From: Erinaceus europaeus
Taxonomy: Eukaryota > Chordata > Mammalia > Eulipotyphla > Erinaceidae
Assembly (NCBI RefSeq): GCF_950295315.1
Contig: NC_080162.1
Location: forward strand, 68,175,760 to 68,239,759
Direction of reading: 5' to 3'
DNA: 64,000 bases
The position numbers and the translations under genes are program-made. Shown here piece after piece: positions 42,178 through 52,729 of the stretch (within the stretch, counting starts at the first letter, position 1; the number at the start of each line of letters is the position of its first letter). The notes under the pieces were generated by a model. It searched no databases and was not told where the DNA came from. It saw nothing but the letters and a program-made list of their open reading frames with translations.

Positions 42178-42462
42178 CCAGGATCCCGGTTCAAGCCCCC
42201 AGCTCGCCACCTGAAGGGGGGTCGCTTCGCAAGTTGTGAAGCAGGTCTGCAGGTATATAACTTTCTCTCCTCCTCTCTGTCTTCCCCTTCTCTTTGATTT
42301 CTCTCTGTTCTATCCAACAGCAACAACAGCTATAACAACAATAACAACCACAACAAGGGCAACAACAAACAAGGGCAACAAAAAGGGAAAAATACCTCCA
42401 GGAGCAGTGAATTTGTAGTGCTGGCATTGACCCCAGTGATAACCTTGGAGGCCAAAAAAAAA
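42178..42462 (+). mobile_element. Type I SINE, long form, 5'-truncated at the B box
   Basis: Begins at ggatcccggttcaagcccc, so the A-box part is missing. The middle, the (aac)n tail, the module 'cctccaggagcagtg ... ccttggagg' and the poly(A) are present. It directly follows the 50-bp tandem duplication. Confidence 0.9.
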
Positions 42463-42539
42463 AAAAAAGTTCATCCTGTATCTCCTAAAAAAAAAACATC
42501 TTTATTCCCTTGTATAGACACAGTGAATTTAATAAAACC

Positions 42540-42752
42540 AGGAAGTTTAATATAATGCTATTATATATATTATTTTATATTTATTATATATTATATATAA
42601 TATATATATTACATATTATATATAATATAATAGATTATATTACATATTCTTATATATTATATAATTTTAATATATTTATTATATATTTACATATATTTTA
42701 TTATATAATATATATTTTTATTATATATTTTACATATATTATATATCACAAC
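42540..42752. repeat. AT-only low-complexity tract, about 200 bp
   Basis: Almost pure A/T with many overlapping tatata/atataa palindromes, prone to cruciforms. The transmembrane-looking Ile/Tyr frame over it is an artefact. Confidence 0.95.
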
Positions 42753-42857
42753 TCATGTTAAAGTTTTTATCAATTGTGCAAATAACATCAGTTGTAGATC
42801 ATTTGTTTTTTCAGCTCAAGAACACAACTCAAGGTCATTGACTGATTATAAAAATAA

Positions 42858-42874
42858 TCTTTCTTTTCTTTCTC

Positions 42875-42925
<51 letters not shown>
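42858..42925 (-). repeat. (TTTC)n microsatellite
   Basis: About 16 TTTC units forming the tail side of the adjoining minus-strand SINE. Confidence 0.93.
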
Positions 42926-42928
<3 letters not shown>

Positions 42929-43188
42929 TATTGTCAGCAGGGTTGTTGCTGGGGCTCAGTGCCAGCACTATGAATACATGGCTCTGGGTGGCCATTTTTT
43001 TTCTACTTTTTTTCCACCCTTAATTGGATAGGACAGAGAGAAATTGAGAAAGGAGGAGAGATAGAGGGAGAGAAAGACAGACATCTGCAGATCCACTTCA
43101 CCACATGTGAAGTGTCCCCTTTGCAGATAGGGAACAGAGGTCCTTGCACTAGGTAATATGTGCAAGGATGTAGCACTTTCGGCCCCCC
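42926..43188 (-). mobile_element. Type I SINE, long form
   Basis: 'cagcagggttgttgctgggg' module reversed, 'ggataggacagagagaaatt', 'catctgcagatccacttcac', then a damaged head. Confidence 0.85.
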
Positions 43189-43189
43189 T

Positions 43190-43424
43190 CATTTTCTCAT
43201 ATATATATATTTCAATGAGAAAGAGAGATAGGAGAGGGAAGGAAGAGAAGATACACAGAGAGAAAGATATGGAAAAGAGAGAGAGGATGGGGGAAGGAGA
43301 AAGAGATACCAAAGCACTGCTCTGCTTTAGCTTATGGTGGTGCCAGGGATTGAACCTGCAGCTTCAGAGCCTCAGACAAGAAAATCTTTTGTATAACCAT
43401 CAGGATGTCTCCTGAGCCCAAGTT
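43190..43424 (-). mobile_element. Type II SINE
   Basis: Minus strand: 'ggagacatcctgatggttat' and 'caggttcaatccctgg', 'aagcagagcagtgctttgg', and a long ct-rich tract. Immediately adjacent to the type I SINE. Confidence 0.85.
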
Positions 43425-43972
43425 AGTTGAATTTTACTGTCACCTCCTTTCACACTTTGTTAAAGTGACATTTTTAGAAGTCTAGGTCAGTTTTTACTAG
43501 AACATCTTTTAATTGGTCTTAGAGTAGGGCATGTTTTAAGCACACACATACTTAGTGGAATTTATTGCATCTGTGTACATTGCACTCAAGTTATATAGTT
43601 ATATTTTTCATGTATATTTTATCAGCAGAGATTATATTTTGAAAAAGTAAGCATATATTTGTAAACCGTTAAATGAAGGGGCAGTAAGGTAAAAAATTGC
43701 AATTTTGATGCATCTTGATAATTGATTCGTTATCAATTCTCCTTAAATACCAACAAATTGAGAAGGGTTAGAATTATCAACTCCTATATTGAGTATGGCA
43801 TACTTTTATATGCAAATAGTCAAGGAATTAAATTTTACTACATTCTCCAATGAAAAGAACAGGATCAAATTATTAAAATATGGGGGGGGGAGTTTGCAAG
43901 GAAGAGGAGAGTGAATCTTTGGCACAAAGCCTTTAATCTCTGGAGTATAGTTTATCTATGAAATTAAGAGTT
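43425..43972. other. Single-copy stretch
   Basis: AT-rich. A run of about nine G at 43883-43891. No gene or repeat recognised. Confidence 0.5.
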
Positions 43973-43975
43973 TAA

Positions 43976-44102
43976 GGGTGGGCAGTGGTACAGCCAGTTG
44001 AGTGCTCATATTACAATGTGCAAGGGCCCATGCTCAAGCCCACGGTCCCCACCTGCAGGGGGAAGATTCACATGTGATAAAGCAGTGCTGCAGGTCCCTA
44101 TC

Positions 44103-44155
<53 letters not shown>

Positions 44156-44228
44156 CCTATCATCTCCCCCTCCTCCCAACTTCTGTCTTTATCAAATATA
44201 TAAATAAATAAAATGTTTAAAATAAAAT
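43976..44228 (+). mobile_element. Type I SINE with an internal (ATCT)n array
   Basis: 'gggtgggcagtggtacagcc' head, 'gcccacggtccccacctgca', 'gataaagcagtgctgcagg', then the pyrimidine tract expanded into (atct)n at 44103-44155, and a 'tatcaaatatataaataaa' tail. Confidence 0.9.
44103..44155. repeat. (ATCT)n microsatellite
   Basis: About 13 tetranucleotide units within the SINE body. Confidence 0.95.
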
Positions 44229-44229
44229 A

Positions 44230-44785
44230 AAATGAGGAATTTGAGCTAGATGTTATATAGTGCCCCTTTCAGCTCCAAGAATCTCTGAAAGGTCCATATC
44301 CACAGGCTGAGTAGCAATTCAGAGAAAGTGACGATCAACATGTAGGGGAATAATGGAAGGTTCCCATTGAGAGCTGGGGGTAGGAGGTAAACTCTGGAAA
44401 AGAGAGGAAGGAATTTACTAAGTGGAAGGAGAGTGTATGCTGAAATGGAAAGCAGTTGAAGTTAATGCACAGGCTCAGAAATGAGAACTCAATGTCCTTA
44501 AAATCAGAGCTGTCTGATTTGAGAGGTGAATGAGGGACCTGAATGGACAGACAACTCAAGTACAGTCTGTGTTATGGCCACTATTAGGACCACAGAATCT
44601 TTCAGTGAAGCATTTTGTGATGATGGTTAAGAATATTACAGTCAGTTGATACTGTATAACTACTTATTGCAGTGGCTGCATGAGAAAAGGTTTTAGTTCA
44701 TTTGGTAACTAAATCTATGCAGAACATTATGTCCTCTGTAGAAAGCAAAGTTTTCTCCTATTGAATTAAACTACTTTTGTTTTTA
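44230..44785. other. Single-copy stretch
   Basis: No repeat or gene recognised. Confidence 0.5.
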
Positions 44786-44787
44786 CA

Positions 44788-44873
44788 GATAAAAATTGTA
44801 CCTCTATTATCCTATGGTCTTGTCAATATTTCTGTTTTATAAATAAATTAAAAAGGTAAAAAAAAAAAAAAAA
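44788..44873 (+). mobile_element. Very short L1 3' end
   Basis: Only the last part of the recurrent 3' UTR ('attatcctatggtcttgtca') plus aaataaatt and a run of about 16 A. A heavily truncated L1 insertion that is followed at once by another. Confidence 0.8.
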
Positions 44874-45190
44874 CAGGCTGAGAGTATGGATCGACCTGTC
44901 GATGCCCATGTTCAGTGGGAAAGCAATTACAGAAGCCACCCCTTCCATGTTCTGCACCCCATAATGATCCTGGGTCCATGCTCCCAAAGGGATAAAGAAT
45001 AGGAAAGCTTCCAACGCAATGATAATAACAACAACAACGATGATAAACAACAAGGGCAGCAAAAGGAAAAAAAAAATTAAAAATAAAAATAGAAAAGCTT
45101 CCAGTAGAAGAGATGGAATATGGAACTCTGGTGGTGGAAATTGTGTGGAATTGTATCCCTCTTATCCTATAGTCTTGTTGATAATTATCA
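44874..45190 (+). mobile_element. L1 3' end split by a SINE tail
   Basis: The recurrent 3' UTR from 'gagagtatggatcgacctg' to 'ttatcctatagtcttgttg'. It is interrupted at 45014-45087 by a small SINE fragment. Confidence 0.85.
45014..45087 (+). mobile_element. Tail-only type I SINE insertion with TSD
   Basis: 74 bp carrying only the 3' (aac/aat)n tail of a type I SINE ('aacaacaagggcagcaaaag') and poly(A). The 16-bp TSD aataggaaagcttcca (44998-45013) recurs with one difference at 45088-45103. Head and middle are absent, so this is extreme 5' truncation during insertion. Confidence 0.9.
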
Positions 45191-45194
45191 AATC

Positions 45195-46375
45195 AATAGT
45201 ATATATATATCCATGAAATCTAGCACTGTCTGGTTTTACTGCTAATTGACTTGCTAAGCAGCAGTGGAGATCATGTCCTCCCTAACAACTGATCATAGGA
45301 ACATTAACTCATTCAACCTTTATTAGTTAGAGAAGCTAATTTTCTTAAATTTCATACTTGGCAAAATTGTGCTCCAGTAGAGTTGATGAAGCTGTCTAGA
45401 GTTGAGATGTGAATTTAAAAGTATGTTTTTGTAACCTTGGTGCATTTTACAGACTATTTTGCCTAGAACATAATGCTTTAATTTACTAATATAACTGATG
45501 GGACTTGGCAGCTGAGGAAAGAATCAGCTATTGTTTAGGAACCCTCTCCAAAAGGTCTTTTGACTATTAGTACCAACTTCAGTCAAATACTGTGGGAGGC
45601 ATTTTTACAGGAAAAAAGGCTGATCATTAGAAAATGGCAATGAATCTATTACAAATGTCAGATCAATAATATCAATACATTATTGTATTAATGAAAATTA
45701 TTTGATGATACTGAGCTATCACGTTTATTTGGTACCAGAAAGATTATTTTTATGTACCCCGAGGGGCAAGTTTAACTCTATTTTACATATGAATGAAGAT
45801 TATTACATACAGTAGAAAGTATGAAAACAAAGGAAATTACCTGACGAGATGGGTAATAAATTCCACATGCCCATCCCGCGGGGATAGTTTTTGAGTAAGT
45901 ATTATTTAATGGTAGCAGTAGTTACGGGCATGTATGTACTTGGATAATGTGCATACACTTTGAGGGTTTCTTTAAAAATGTTTCATATCCTTTCTAGTGT
46001 TCTAACTTTCTGTAGACTTAATGGTAGATTATAATTCTACATGAATTTTTGGAGTTATATAAAGTATTGGTGATGGTGGTTACAAAGTTTGCTCTTATTC
46101 ATAAACAAGACTTTCTCTACTTTTCATATCTCCCACTTTCTCTTCTCTCATTTGTTCCATCATTACTTCCTTTATCCCTTCCTTCAGTTCATATTGTTTC
46201 ATTTTCTGCAGTGGTAAATTTTACTCAGTTGAAAATAAAATTGACGAAAAAGAGGTATGCAGTGATACCCAAAAGAATCATTTGGTCCTTAAGGGTCATT
46301 AATCAGATCAAAGAAAAAAATCATCACATAAAATCCTGTTATGATAAGAGGATTAAAGAATTTTTGTCACTTTTC
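45195..46375. other. Single-copy stretch, about 1.2 kb
   Basis: No repeat recognised. The frame 46049-46393 (114 codons) runs into the neighbouring SINE and has no coding features I can support. Confidence 0.5.
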
Positions 46376-46377
46376 CA

Positions 46378-46551
46378 TTTTTCTTTATTCTGATAGAGAC
46401 AGAGATAAATGGGGGTGGGGGAGGAGTACCTGCCACACTGCTCTACCCCTCATGAAATTTCACCAGCAGTAGGTGGAGACCTGGGCTTTGAACCCAGGTG
46501 CTTGAGCATGATAATTTGCATGATGTACCACATCTGTCACCAGCCAGCCCT
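46378..46551 (-). mobile_element. Type I SINE (old)
   Basis: 'tgatagagacagagataaa', 'gtacctgccacactgctct', 'tgaacccaggtgcttgagc', and a head ending 'caccagccagccc'. Confidence 0.8.
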
Positions 46552-46828
46552 GAATTTAATTTTATTTTACTGTTAATTATGACTTGATCATCTTACTTAT
46601 TGAAAGTCCTATTGCAATCAAAAGGTTTGAGAATCTTACATTTATATGTCTTTGACATAAAAACACTCATTGCTGGATTTAAATGTACATATATTTTTCA
46701 TCAGAACCGATAGAATTTTTAAACATTATTTCACCTTTAAAAAATTTCAGTGGAGTCATATTTTTCTACTGTCTTTATGGTAAGAACACCAAATAAATGT
46801 ACCTGAGATTTACTGAAACTTCAGAAAA

Positions 46829-47040
46829 TTTGTATTAATTTCCTATTGCTGTTATAACAAATTATAAATTTTATGACTTTAAACAATATAAACTTATTCT
46901 CTTTCAGTTCAGATGGCCAAAATGCCAAGAAAATAGTCTTACTGGACTAAAGTCAAGGTATGGAAAGCACTGCTTCTTTCTGGAGACTTCAGGGAGAGAA
47001 TCCATTTCCTTGCCTTTTCTAGATATATAACCTTTACACA
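46829..47040 (+). mobile_element. MLT1A-like MaLR LTR fragment
   Basis: 'ttgtattaatttcctattgc' followed by 'tgttataacaaattataa', 'ttattctctttcagttcaga' and 'agagaatccatttccttgcc' follow the order of the MLT1A LTR consensus as I remember it. An ancient endogenous-retrovirus-like LTR with no internal genes here. Confidence 0.65.
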
Positions 47041-47064
47041 TTTCAACTCAATTAGCTGAGTTCT

Positions 47065-47220
47065 GGGAGGTTAAGATTGGTACATTTATTTCAACTGTTT
47101 CACAAATGAGGAAACTGAAGCACAGAATGACAAAGTAAATTGTCCCAAGGCATGCAGAGAGATGAAATTTGACTCTAGAAATTAAGGTCCTAGACCTGTG
47201 CTCTAAATCTTAGACTACAT
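47065..47220 (-). mobile_element. MIR
   Basis: 'caaatgaggaaactgaagca' with 'gtcccaaggcatgcagag' is the reverse strand of the MIR core, and the match continues to 'gacctgtgctctaaatc'. Confidence 0.85.
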
Positions 47221-47224
47221 TTTT

Positions 47225-47588
47225 TTTTCCATTACAAGTATCATAGTTAAGACCAAAGAAAACTTTTTAAAAATATATTTTCTAAACAAAAAAATGTTCC
47301 TTAGGATTAAACTGATGCCATATTTTCAAATAAAGTAGAGGACATTGTCAAGCCTGACACAGTTGCTTTATGGAATTAACTAAAGAAAAATATTTAAAAT
47401 CTAAAGTATAGGATAATATTAGTCAAAAGTATATTTTCTTTATATCACCCTTTATTATGAAATGATATTTAAAGGGGAATTTATTGTAAAAATAATAAAA
47501 AGCTCCCATACAAAATACTACATTATTTTCAAATAGACAAATCAGTACTTACATACAGATACACAAATATTGCTTGCATGATATGGTG
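47225..47588. other. AT-rich single-copy stretch
   Basis: No feature recognised. Confidence 0.45.
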
Positions 47589-47589
47589 G

Positions 47590-47786
47590 CTGTAATTTCC
47601 TTTATTTTCCTGACATAGACACAGAGAGAGAGGGAGATGAATAGAGAGAGAGATAAAGATAGACACCTGCAGCCCTGTTCCACAGCTTATGAAGTTTTCC
47701 AACTATAGGTGTGAACAGGGCCTTGAACCCAGATTCTCATGCATAAATAAGCTGTGTTTTTCGGTGTGCAGCACCATCAGCTAGCT
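47590..47786 (-). mobile_element. Type I SINE (old)
   Basis: 'gatagacacctgcagccct' and 'gccttgaacccagattctc' with a head at about 47765. Followed by a ccttcc tract at 47788-47880. Confidence 0.75.
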
Positions 47787-47787
47787 T

Positions 47788-47880
47788 CCTTCCTTCCTTC
47801 CTTCCTCCCACTATTTCTCTTACTTCTCTCTTTCTCACCTTCTTTATTTCTCTCTCTCTATTTCCTTTCTCTTATTTTTA
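47788..47880. repeat. Pyrimidine-rich (CCTT)n/ctct tract
   Basis: Irregular CTTC and TCTC units between two minus-strand SINEs. Confidence 0.8.
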
Positions 47881-47884
47881 TTTT

Positions 47885-48012
47885 TTAAGATAGAGCCATA
47901 GAGGCAGAAATGGGGGTGGGGGCGCAACAGCATGAAATCATTTTGCAATGTGGTGTGGCTCAGGCTCAAATTTGGTTCATGCATATGGCAAAGCAACTCA
48001 CTATGCAAGTGA
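47885..48012 (-). mobile_element. Type III SINE
   Basis: 'gcaacagcatgaaatcattt' and 'tatggcaaagcaactcac' as in other type III copies. Diverged. Confidence 0.5.
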
Positions 48013-48029
48013 GCTATTGTGTTTGTTTT

Positions 48030-48176
48030 GTGAAAGCTAAATACACATAGAGAGAGAATGAGAGAGAGAGAGAGATCCAGAACATTGCTCCAGAGATGTC
48101 ATGCTATAGATTGATGTTGGGGTTTTACATATTCCAGTACTGTGCTCCACTAGTTGAACCCCCTCCCAGTCATTTT
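48030..48176 (-). mobile_element. Type II/III SINE with (GA)n
   Basis: A ga-rich run at 48050-48076, then 'ccagaacattgctccagag' and a degraded head near 48165. Confidence 0.5.
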
Positions 48177-48179
48177 CTT

Positions 48180-48504
48180 TAAATATGTCAAGGATTCTAT
48201 TTAAAAAAAATCATGTTTGCAGAATTGATTTGGTCATGATTTCTTTCTAAAAGTGATGTCAACATCAAGCAGTGCTGATTGAACTATCATGCATGCTGAC
48301 TTCATCTAATGTACTTTCTTATTTACACTAAACTTCTATGTTCTCACCAATAAGTCCTGTGTTCCTACTAACAAGGCTATTTACTAATAATAACTAAGCA
48401 TATGATATATATTTTACTAAGTTGGCATTCAATATTTTGGTTAATTTCTTAGCATAAAGTTCTTTCGGAGGCAACTATATTTGACTAGATTTTCTGCAAA
48501 AAAT
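48180..48504. other. Single-copy stretch
   Basis: No feature recognised. Confidence 0.45.
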
Positions 48505-48505
48505 A

Positions 48506-48694
48506 TTATTCATTTTATTTGATAGGACAGAGAAAAATTGAGAGGGAAGGAAAGATAGAGATGTAGAGAGAATGACACCTGCAGCACTGTTTCACTGCTC
48601 ATGAAGATCCCCCGCGCCCCTGCAGGTGGGGACTGGATGCTTGAACCTGGGTCCTTATGCATGGTAACTTGTGCATTCAACCTGGTGTGCCCAC
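48506..48694 (-). mobile_element. Type I SINE
   Basis: 'tttgataggacagagaaaaa', 'gacacctgcagcactgtttc', 'ctgcaggtggggactggatg', and a head at the right end. Confidence 0.87.
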
Positions 48695-48827
48695 ATAAAA
48701 TTTCTAATTCATCCCTTGAGTTTTTTGAGATTGTTTGTTTAGATATCTTCTTACCTAATAACAGTACAACTAAATGTGAAACATCTACCATTGATTGATC
48801 CAGTACCATCAGACCTGTTCTTTCGTG

Positions 48828-48965
48828 AAGCACTGTGCTGGTACTTAAGATGGGTAAGATATGGTCTCTAGTCTCAAGTAAGTTGTAAGCTAGGGAGGAA
48901 GCTGTGAAAAGACAAACATGGCCATATGCACTATAACAGAATTATGTACAAAATTCAGTGAATTC
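48828..48965 (+). mobile_element. L2-like ancient LINE fragment
   Basis: 'agcactgtgctggtacttaa', 'gatatggtctctagtctcaa' and 'gctagggaggaagctgtg' fit the pattern of a mammalian L2 3' region. Diverged. Confidence 0.45.
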
Positions 48966-48969
48966 TTGA

Positions 48970-49625
48970 CAGGAAGATTTGGGAGCCATATTTTCCAGAA
49001 TGTGTAGGCGTTTTAAGGGATAGAGCTTCTTCATATGAATGCCAAGAGCACACTGGGTGCCCTCTGGGTTTAGAGGAGTTAAAGGGGGAAATAAGTATTA
49101 TAATGCTCCTTTATCTATGATAACAAGTATGAACTTGTTATCTATAAGTTATAATTGTTATCTACAATTAAACATTATAAAAATGTTTTTAAATTGGAGT
49201 GTGACACAACCCACCCCAAATATAATCCACACCCAGACAGCTTCTGTTAACCCAGATAAAAATTCCCCCACAACTTCATTTTATTCTCTTCCCTGAAAAA
49301 AAAAAATCTTCTCAAGGCAGTTTAAGAAAGCCCAGTGTCAGGGATTCCAACTTTCCTTGACTAACATAGGTTCGAGCATACTTTAAGCTTTGCAGTCTCA
49401 TTGTTGGGCTACTGTCTCTTCTTTCTTGAGGTTTCTACTCCCCCTTCCCCCACTCTTTAGGGCCCTGGAGAGTGGAGGATTCAAGAAAATGCAAAGACCC
49501 TACCCTCCTTCCATGAAAGAAATTTGCTTAGTTGTTATACCACAATTTTCTCTGTGAGGTTTCTTTTGGGAAGGAAAACAAAACTATGAAAATAGATATT
49601 CTCATACCATCTTCAGTCAGTGGTC
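48970..49625. other. Single-copy stretch
   Basis: No repeat or gene recognised. Confidence 0.45.
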
Positions 49626-49629
49626 AAGA

Positions 49630-49700
49630 ACTAGCTAGAGACCTGACTTCTGGTTCTGACCCCACCACTTACTAAATCTTGTGCCCTTAATTAGTTCCAT
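49630..49700 (+). mobile_element. MIR fragment
   Basis: 'tctggttctgaccccaccac' followed by 'ttactaaatcttgtgccc' matches the plus-strand MIR core. Confidence 0.6.
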
Positions 49701-49957
49701 GAAAGTAATTTTTTCATATTTTTACAGAATCTTACAGTAGGAAGGAATTTCTGAAGCTCTGCAGAGAAGCTGAGAGTCTTGTCTGCGGTCTAGCATATCC
49801 TAGTGTTGGGAAAAAACAGTTATCTAGGCAACTAGCAGAGAGCATTATCTACTACTCTCCATCTCTGCTTTGATTGCTTTTCCCTGTCCCACACTTTCCA
49901 GCATGTAGCAATTACCTTTTCTGACCAGACCACTGAAATAGCCTCCTGATTGACCTC

Positions 49958-50247
49958 TTCTCTTCTCCCCTCTTCTCTTTTCTCTCCTCTCCTCTCCTCT
50001 CCTCTCCTCTCCTCTCCTCTCCTCTCCTCTCCTCTCCTCTCCTCTCCTCTCCTCTCCTCTCCTCTCCTCTCCCCTCCCCTCCTCTCCCCTCCTCTCCCCT
50101 CCCCTCCCCTCCCCTCCCCTCCCCTCCTCTCCCCTCCCCTCCTCTCCCCTCCCCTCCTCTCCCCTCCCCTCCCTTCCTCTCCCCTCCCCTCTCCCCTCCC
50201 CTCCCCATCCCTCCTCTCCTCTTCTCTCTTCTTCTCTTTCTTCTTCT
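49958..50247 (-). repeat. Pyrimidine-only (CTCTC)n/(CCCCT)n tract, about 290 bp
   Basis: About 20 clean CTCCT units, then CCCCT variants. The longest homopyrimidine block of the window. The long Leu/Pro/Ser and Gly/Glu/Arg frames here are artefacts. Confidence 0.96.
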
Positions 50248-50254
50248 GGTACCT

Positions 50255-50462
50255 GGAACCTTATGCATGCATGATTTCACCACCCCAGGATTGATTTTGT
50301 AAAATTTATATAGGAAGATAGCGACAGACAGAGAAAGAGGAAGAAACACCTCAGCACCAGTGCACCCCACCCCCTATGCTGTGGCATCCCCCCCCCCCAT
50401 GTAATGTCCACACTGAAACCTGGCAAAGTATGAACCTGCCTGTTGGCCTATCTCTCCAGTCC
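50255..50462 (-). mobile_element. Type III SINE
   Basis: Minus strand starts 'gggactggagagataggcca'. The body has 'cagcaccagtgcaccccacc' in reverse and a run of about eleven C at 50388-50398. The tail side joins the pyrimidine tract, which probably grew from it. Confidence 0.6.
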
Positions 50463-50464
50463 CT

Positions 50465-51375
50465 CTGTGCTATTCTCAACAACAGCAGGTAGGATCATTC
50501 TATGATAATTGCTCGACTCAAGATCTTAGATAAAGTATATGTCTAGTATTTATCTCACAGAGTCAAAGGATCACATTAAGTTTGGACAAATCTTTGAAAT
50601 ATAGTTGTTTTTACCACTAATCCAAATGCCAAATAAAACAAACGTGCTTGAGAAACAAGGTGAGTTTATTTGACTGCCACAATGTTTCCAAAGGTGTCTT
50701 CTCATCACTCATGAATTCGTCCCTTAGTTTCCTCTTCTGTGATCACATCTATGGGAAAAGGAATATACATTCTGCAGAAACGGAAGCAGATCTTTCAACC
50801 AATGGAGAAGTACTACTGCAAACAAAACTGAATACTGCCATCTACTGGGAGAATAAGACACACAGTGGTGAGAGCTCATGAAGCAGGTAGAGAGGAGAAA
50901 TCAGAAGAGACAAAGGATATTGCTTTAATTGATCTGCTTTTTTTTTTTTTTCTGGTTGGGGAGGCAGGAATGGAGAGATGGAAGGAAGACAAAAGCATAG
51001 GACATGGTGGAAGGAGGAAGTGTAATGGGTAAATTTTAATAGTCTTCAAGGAGTATTTTCCTGCTTGTTATATTTGCAGGAGAAGGTGGAGCAAAAGGCC
51101 AGGTGATTTGAGTAATTTGCTTGTGGTTACTTAACTACTAAGTAACAACACCAAGACCAGACTCTTTGCTCAGTTCTTGACATGCTGTTTTATGCACACT
51201 CTCAACTAAGCAAACACATAATCAAATTTGGAGCCCACAGTGTCTTTCCAGGAATTTATGTAATCACTCACATGCCATTTTGTTATGAAGGGTATGCACA
51301 GCAGTAAAATGAGAAGGAGATGGTGTGTGGCACTAAAAGTATTTCTTTTATTAAAACCACTTATCCATTTAGTTC
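50465..51375. other. Single-copy stretch
   Basis: A T run at 50939-50952. The frame 50648-50881 has no recognisable domain. No repeat named. Confidence 0.45.
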
Positions 51376-51384
51376 TTAAATGAA

Positions 51385-51662
51385 AAAGAGATGCAGAGAA
51401 GATATATATAGTGAGAGACCAGAGCACCGCTCAACTCCGGCTTATGGTGATGCAGGAGAATTTTTCAATGACCATTTCCAATGCCTGGAAGATTCCTGCC
51501 TCCAATATCCACACAGAAAAATATCTCACTCCCTTCAAATACTGTGGTCAAATGGCGTCTCTTTGCAACAGAGGCTAGGCAGATTTAAAATTACAAACTT
51601 AGGGGCAGGTGGTGGTATACCTGGGACTTGAGTCTTTTGCATAACCATTATGCTATCTCACC
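51385..51662 (-). mobile_element. Type II SINE interrupted by a copied L2/SINE segment
   Basis: The tail and middle ('gaccagagcaccgctcaact') lie at 51385-51459 and the head ('gcataaccattatgctatct') at 51624-51662. Between them sits a 164-bp block that matches 52397-52562. Confidence 0.88.
51460..51623 (+). repeat. Copied segment: L2 piece plus first bases of a type I SINE
   Basis: From 'gaatttttcaatgaccattt' to 'ggtggtatacctg' it matches 52397-52562, including the junction where L2 sequence meets the start of a type I SINE. In the second place that SINE is complete, here it is cut after about 22 bases. So 52.4 kb is the source and this is the copy. Confidence 0.93.
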
Positions 51663-51939
51663 TAGCACACTAAAAATCATTTCTGTATGGCATGCACAGA
51701 AATGAAGAAGGCACTGAAAGGGCATGAGTCTCAGAGAGCAAGACTATCTAGGACTAGGAAGTAGAGGAAGAGATAATGATCTCTCCTATCAAAAAGCCAT
51801 CCATGAAGGAACTTTATACCAGCTTAGTTTTGATTCCTTGATGAATACTAGTGGCTTGGACTAACTCCAGAGTGATTGTACTATATCACCATAAATAAAA
51901 CCAGAAAAATCTCATTTTATCTATGTTTAAACAAAATAA

Positions 51940-52040
51940 TACGGAAGCAGAGAACTTTGGTGGTAGGTATGGCATGGAATTTGTACCCTGTAACCTTACA
52001 ATCTTGTAAACCACTATTAATCACAAAGAAGAAAAGTATA
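51940..52040 (+). mobile_element. L1 3' UTR fragment
   Basis: 'agagaactttggtggtaggt' and 'ctattaatcacaaagaaga' match the fragment at 27830-27985. Confidence 0.6.
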
Positions 52041-52138
52041 TTCAGATTCTGGTTAATTTTACCTACCTGCACTGTTCCCACAATACCAACCAGTGTCATC
52101 ATCTTCTCTGCCTAGATCAAAGTTAGGAGGCAAGAGCC

Positions 52139-52537
52139 TTCTAACTGGTCTTCCTGCTCTTAATCTTGGCTATTCTATCAAAGCAAGCACAGTCATCCAG
52201 TTATAACTACTGGTATTAAGACCTGCCACAGCCCCTCCCCTCACATTTCTCTGATCAGGGAGTAAGAATTAAAGCCTTTACAATGCCTTTTAAAGCTCCA
52301 TACTATACTTCCATCCTTATTCTTTCCCCATTGCTTAGTTCCAAGTACACTGACTTTCCTGATCTGACTATATAATAAGCTGAACCCCCACTTTAGGAAT
52401 TTTTCAATGACCATTTCCTATGACTGGAAGATTCCTACCTTCAATATCCACACAGAAAACTATCTTACTTCCTTCAAATACTTTGGTCAAATGCCATCTC
52501 TTTGCAACAGAAGCTAGCCAGATTTAAAATTACAAAT
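52139..52537 (+). mobile_element. L2 LINE 3' region
   Basis: 'taactggtcttcctgctctt', 'gaagattcctaccttcaata', 'tggtcaaatgccatctcttt' and 'gatttaaaattacaaa' follow the order of the L2 3' region (consensus recalled as 'ctgctcaaatgtcacctt'). An ancient LINE, non-coding here. Confidence 0.7.
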
Positions 52538-52539
52538 TT

Positions 52540-52725
52540 AGGGGCAGGTGGTGGCACACCTGAGTGCATGTTATAATGTGCAAATACCCAGGTTCGAGCC
52601 CCTGGTCCCTACTTGTAGTAGAGAAGCTTTGCAAGTAGTGAAGTAGTGCTGCAGGTGTCTCTCTTTCTTTGTCCCTTACCTCTTCATTTCTGCTTATCCA
52701 GTAAACTTTCATCGGATGATTAAAT
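52540..52725 (+). mobile_element. Type I SINE inserted at the end of the L2
   Basis: 'ggggcaggtggtggcacacc', 'cccaggttcgagcccctggt', 'gtgaagtagtgctgcaggt', and a short tail. Confidence 0.88.
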
Positions 52726-52729
52726 GAAA

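Noticed and set aside
42510..42761. Frame that looks like a multi-pass membrane protein (Ile/Tyr-rich)
   Set aside because: Translation of an AT-only low-complexity tract.
44103..44155. Regular repeats considered as a CRISPR-like array
   Set aside because: Tetranucleotide microsatellite inside a SINE, with no spacers. The genome is mammalian.
46049..46393. 114-codon frame
   Set aside because: Low-complexity Leu/Ser-rich start, runs into a SINE, no recognisable domain.
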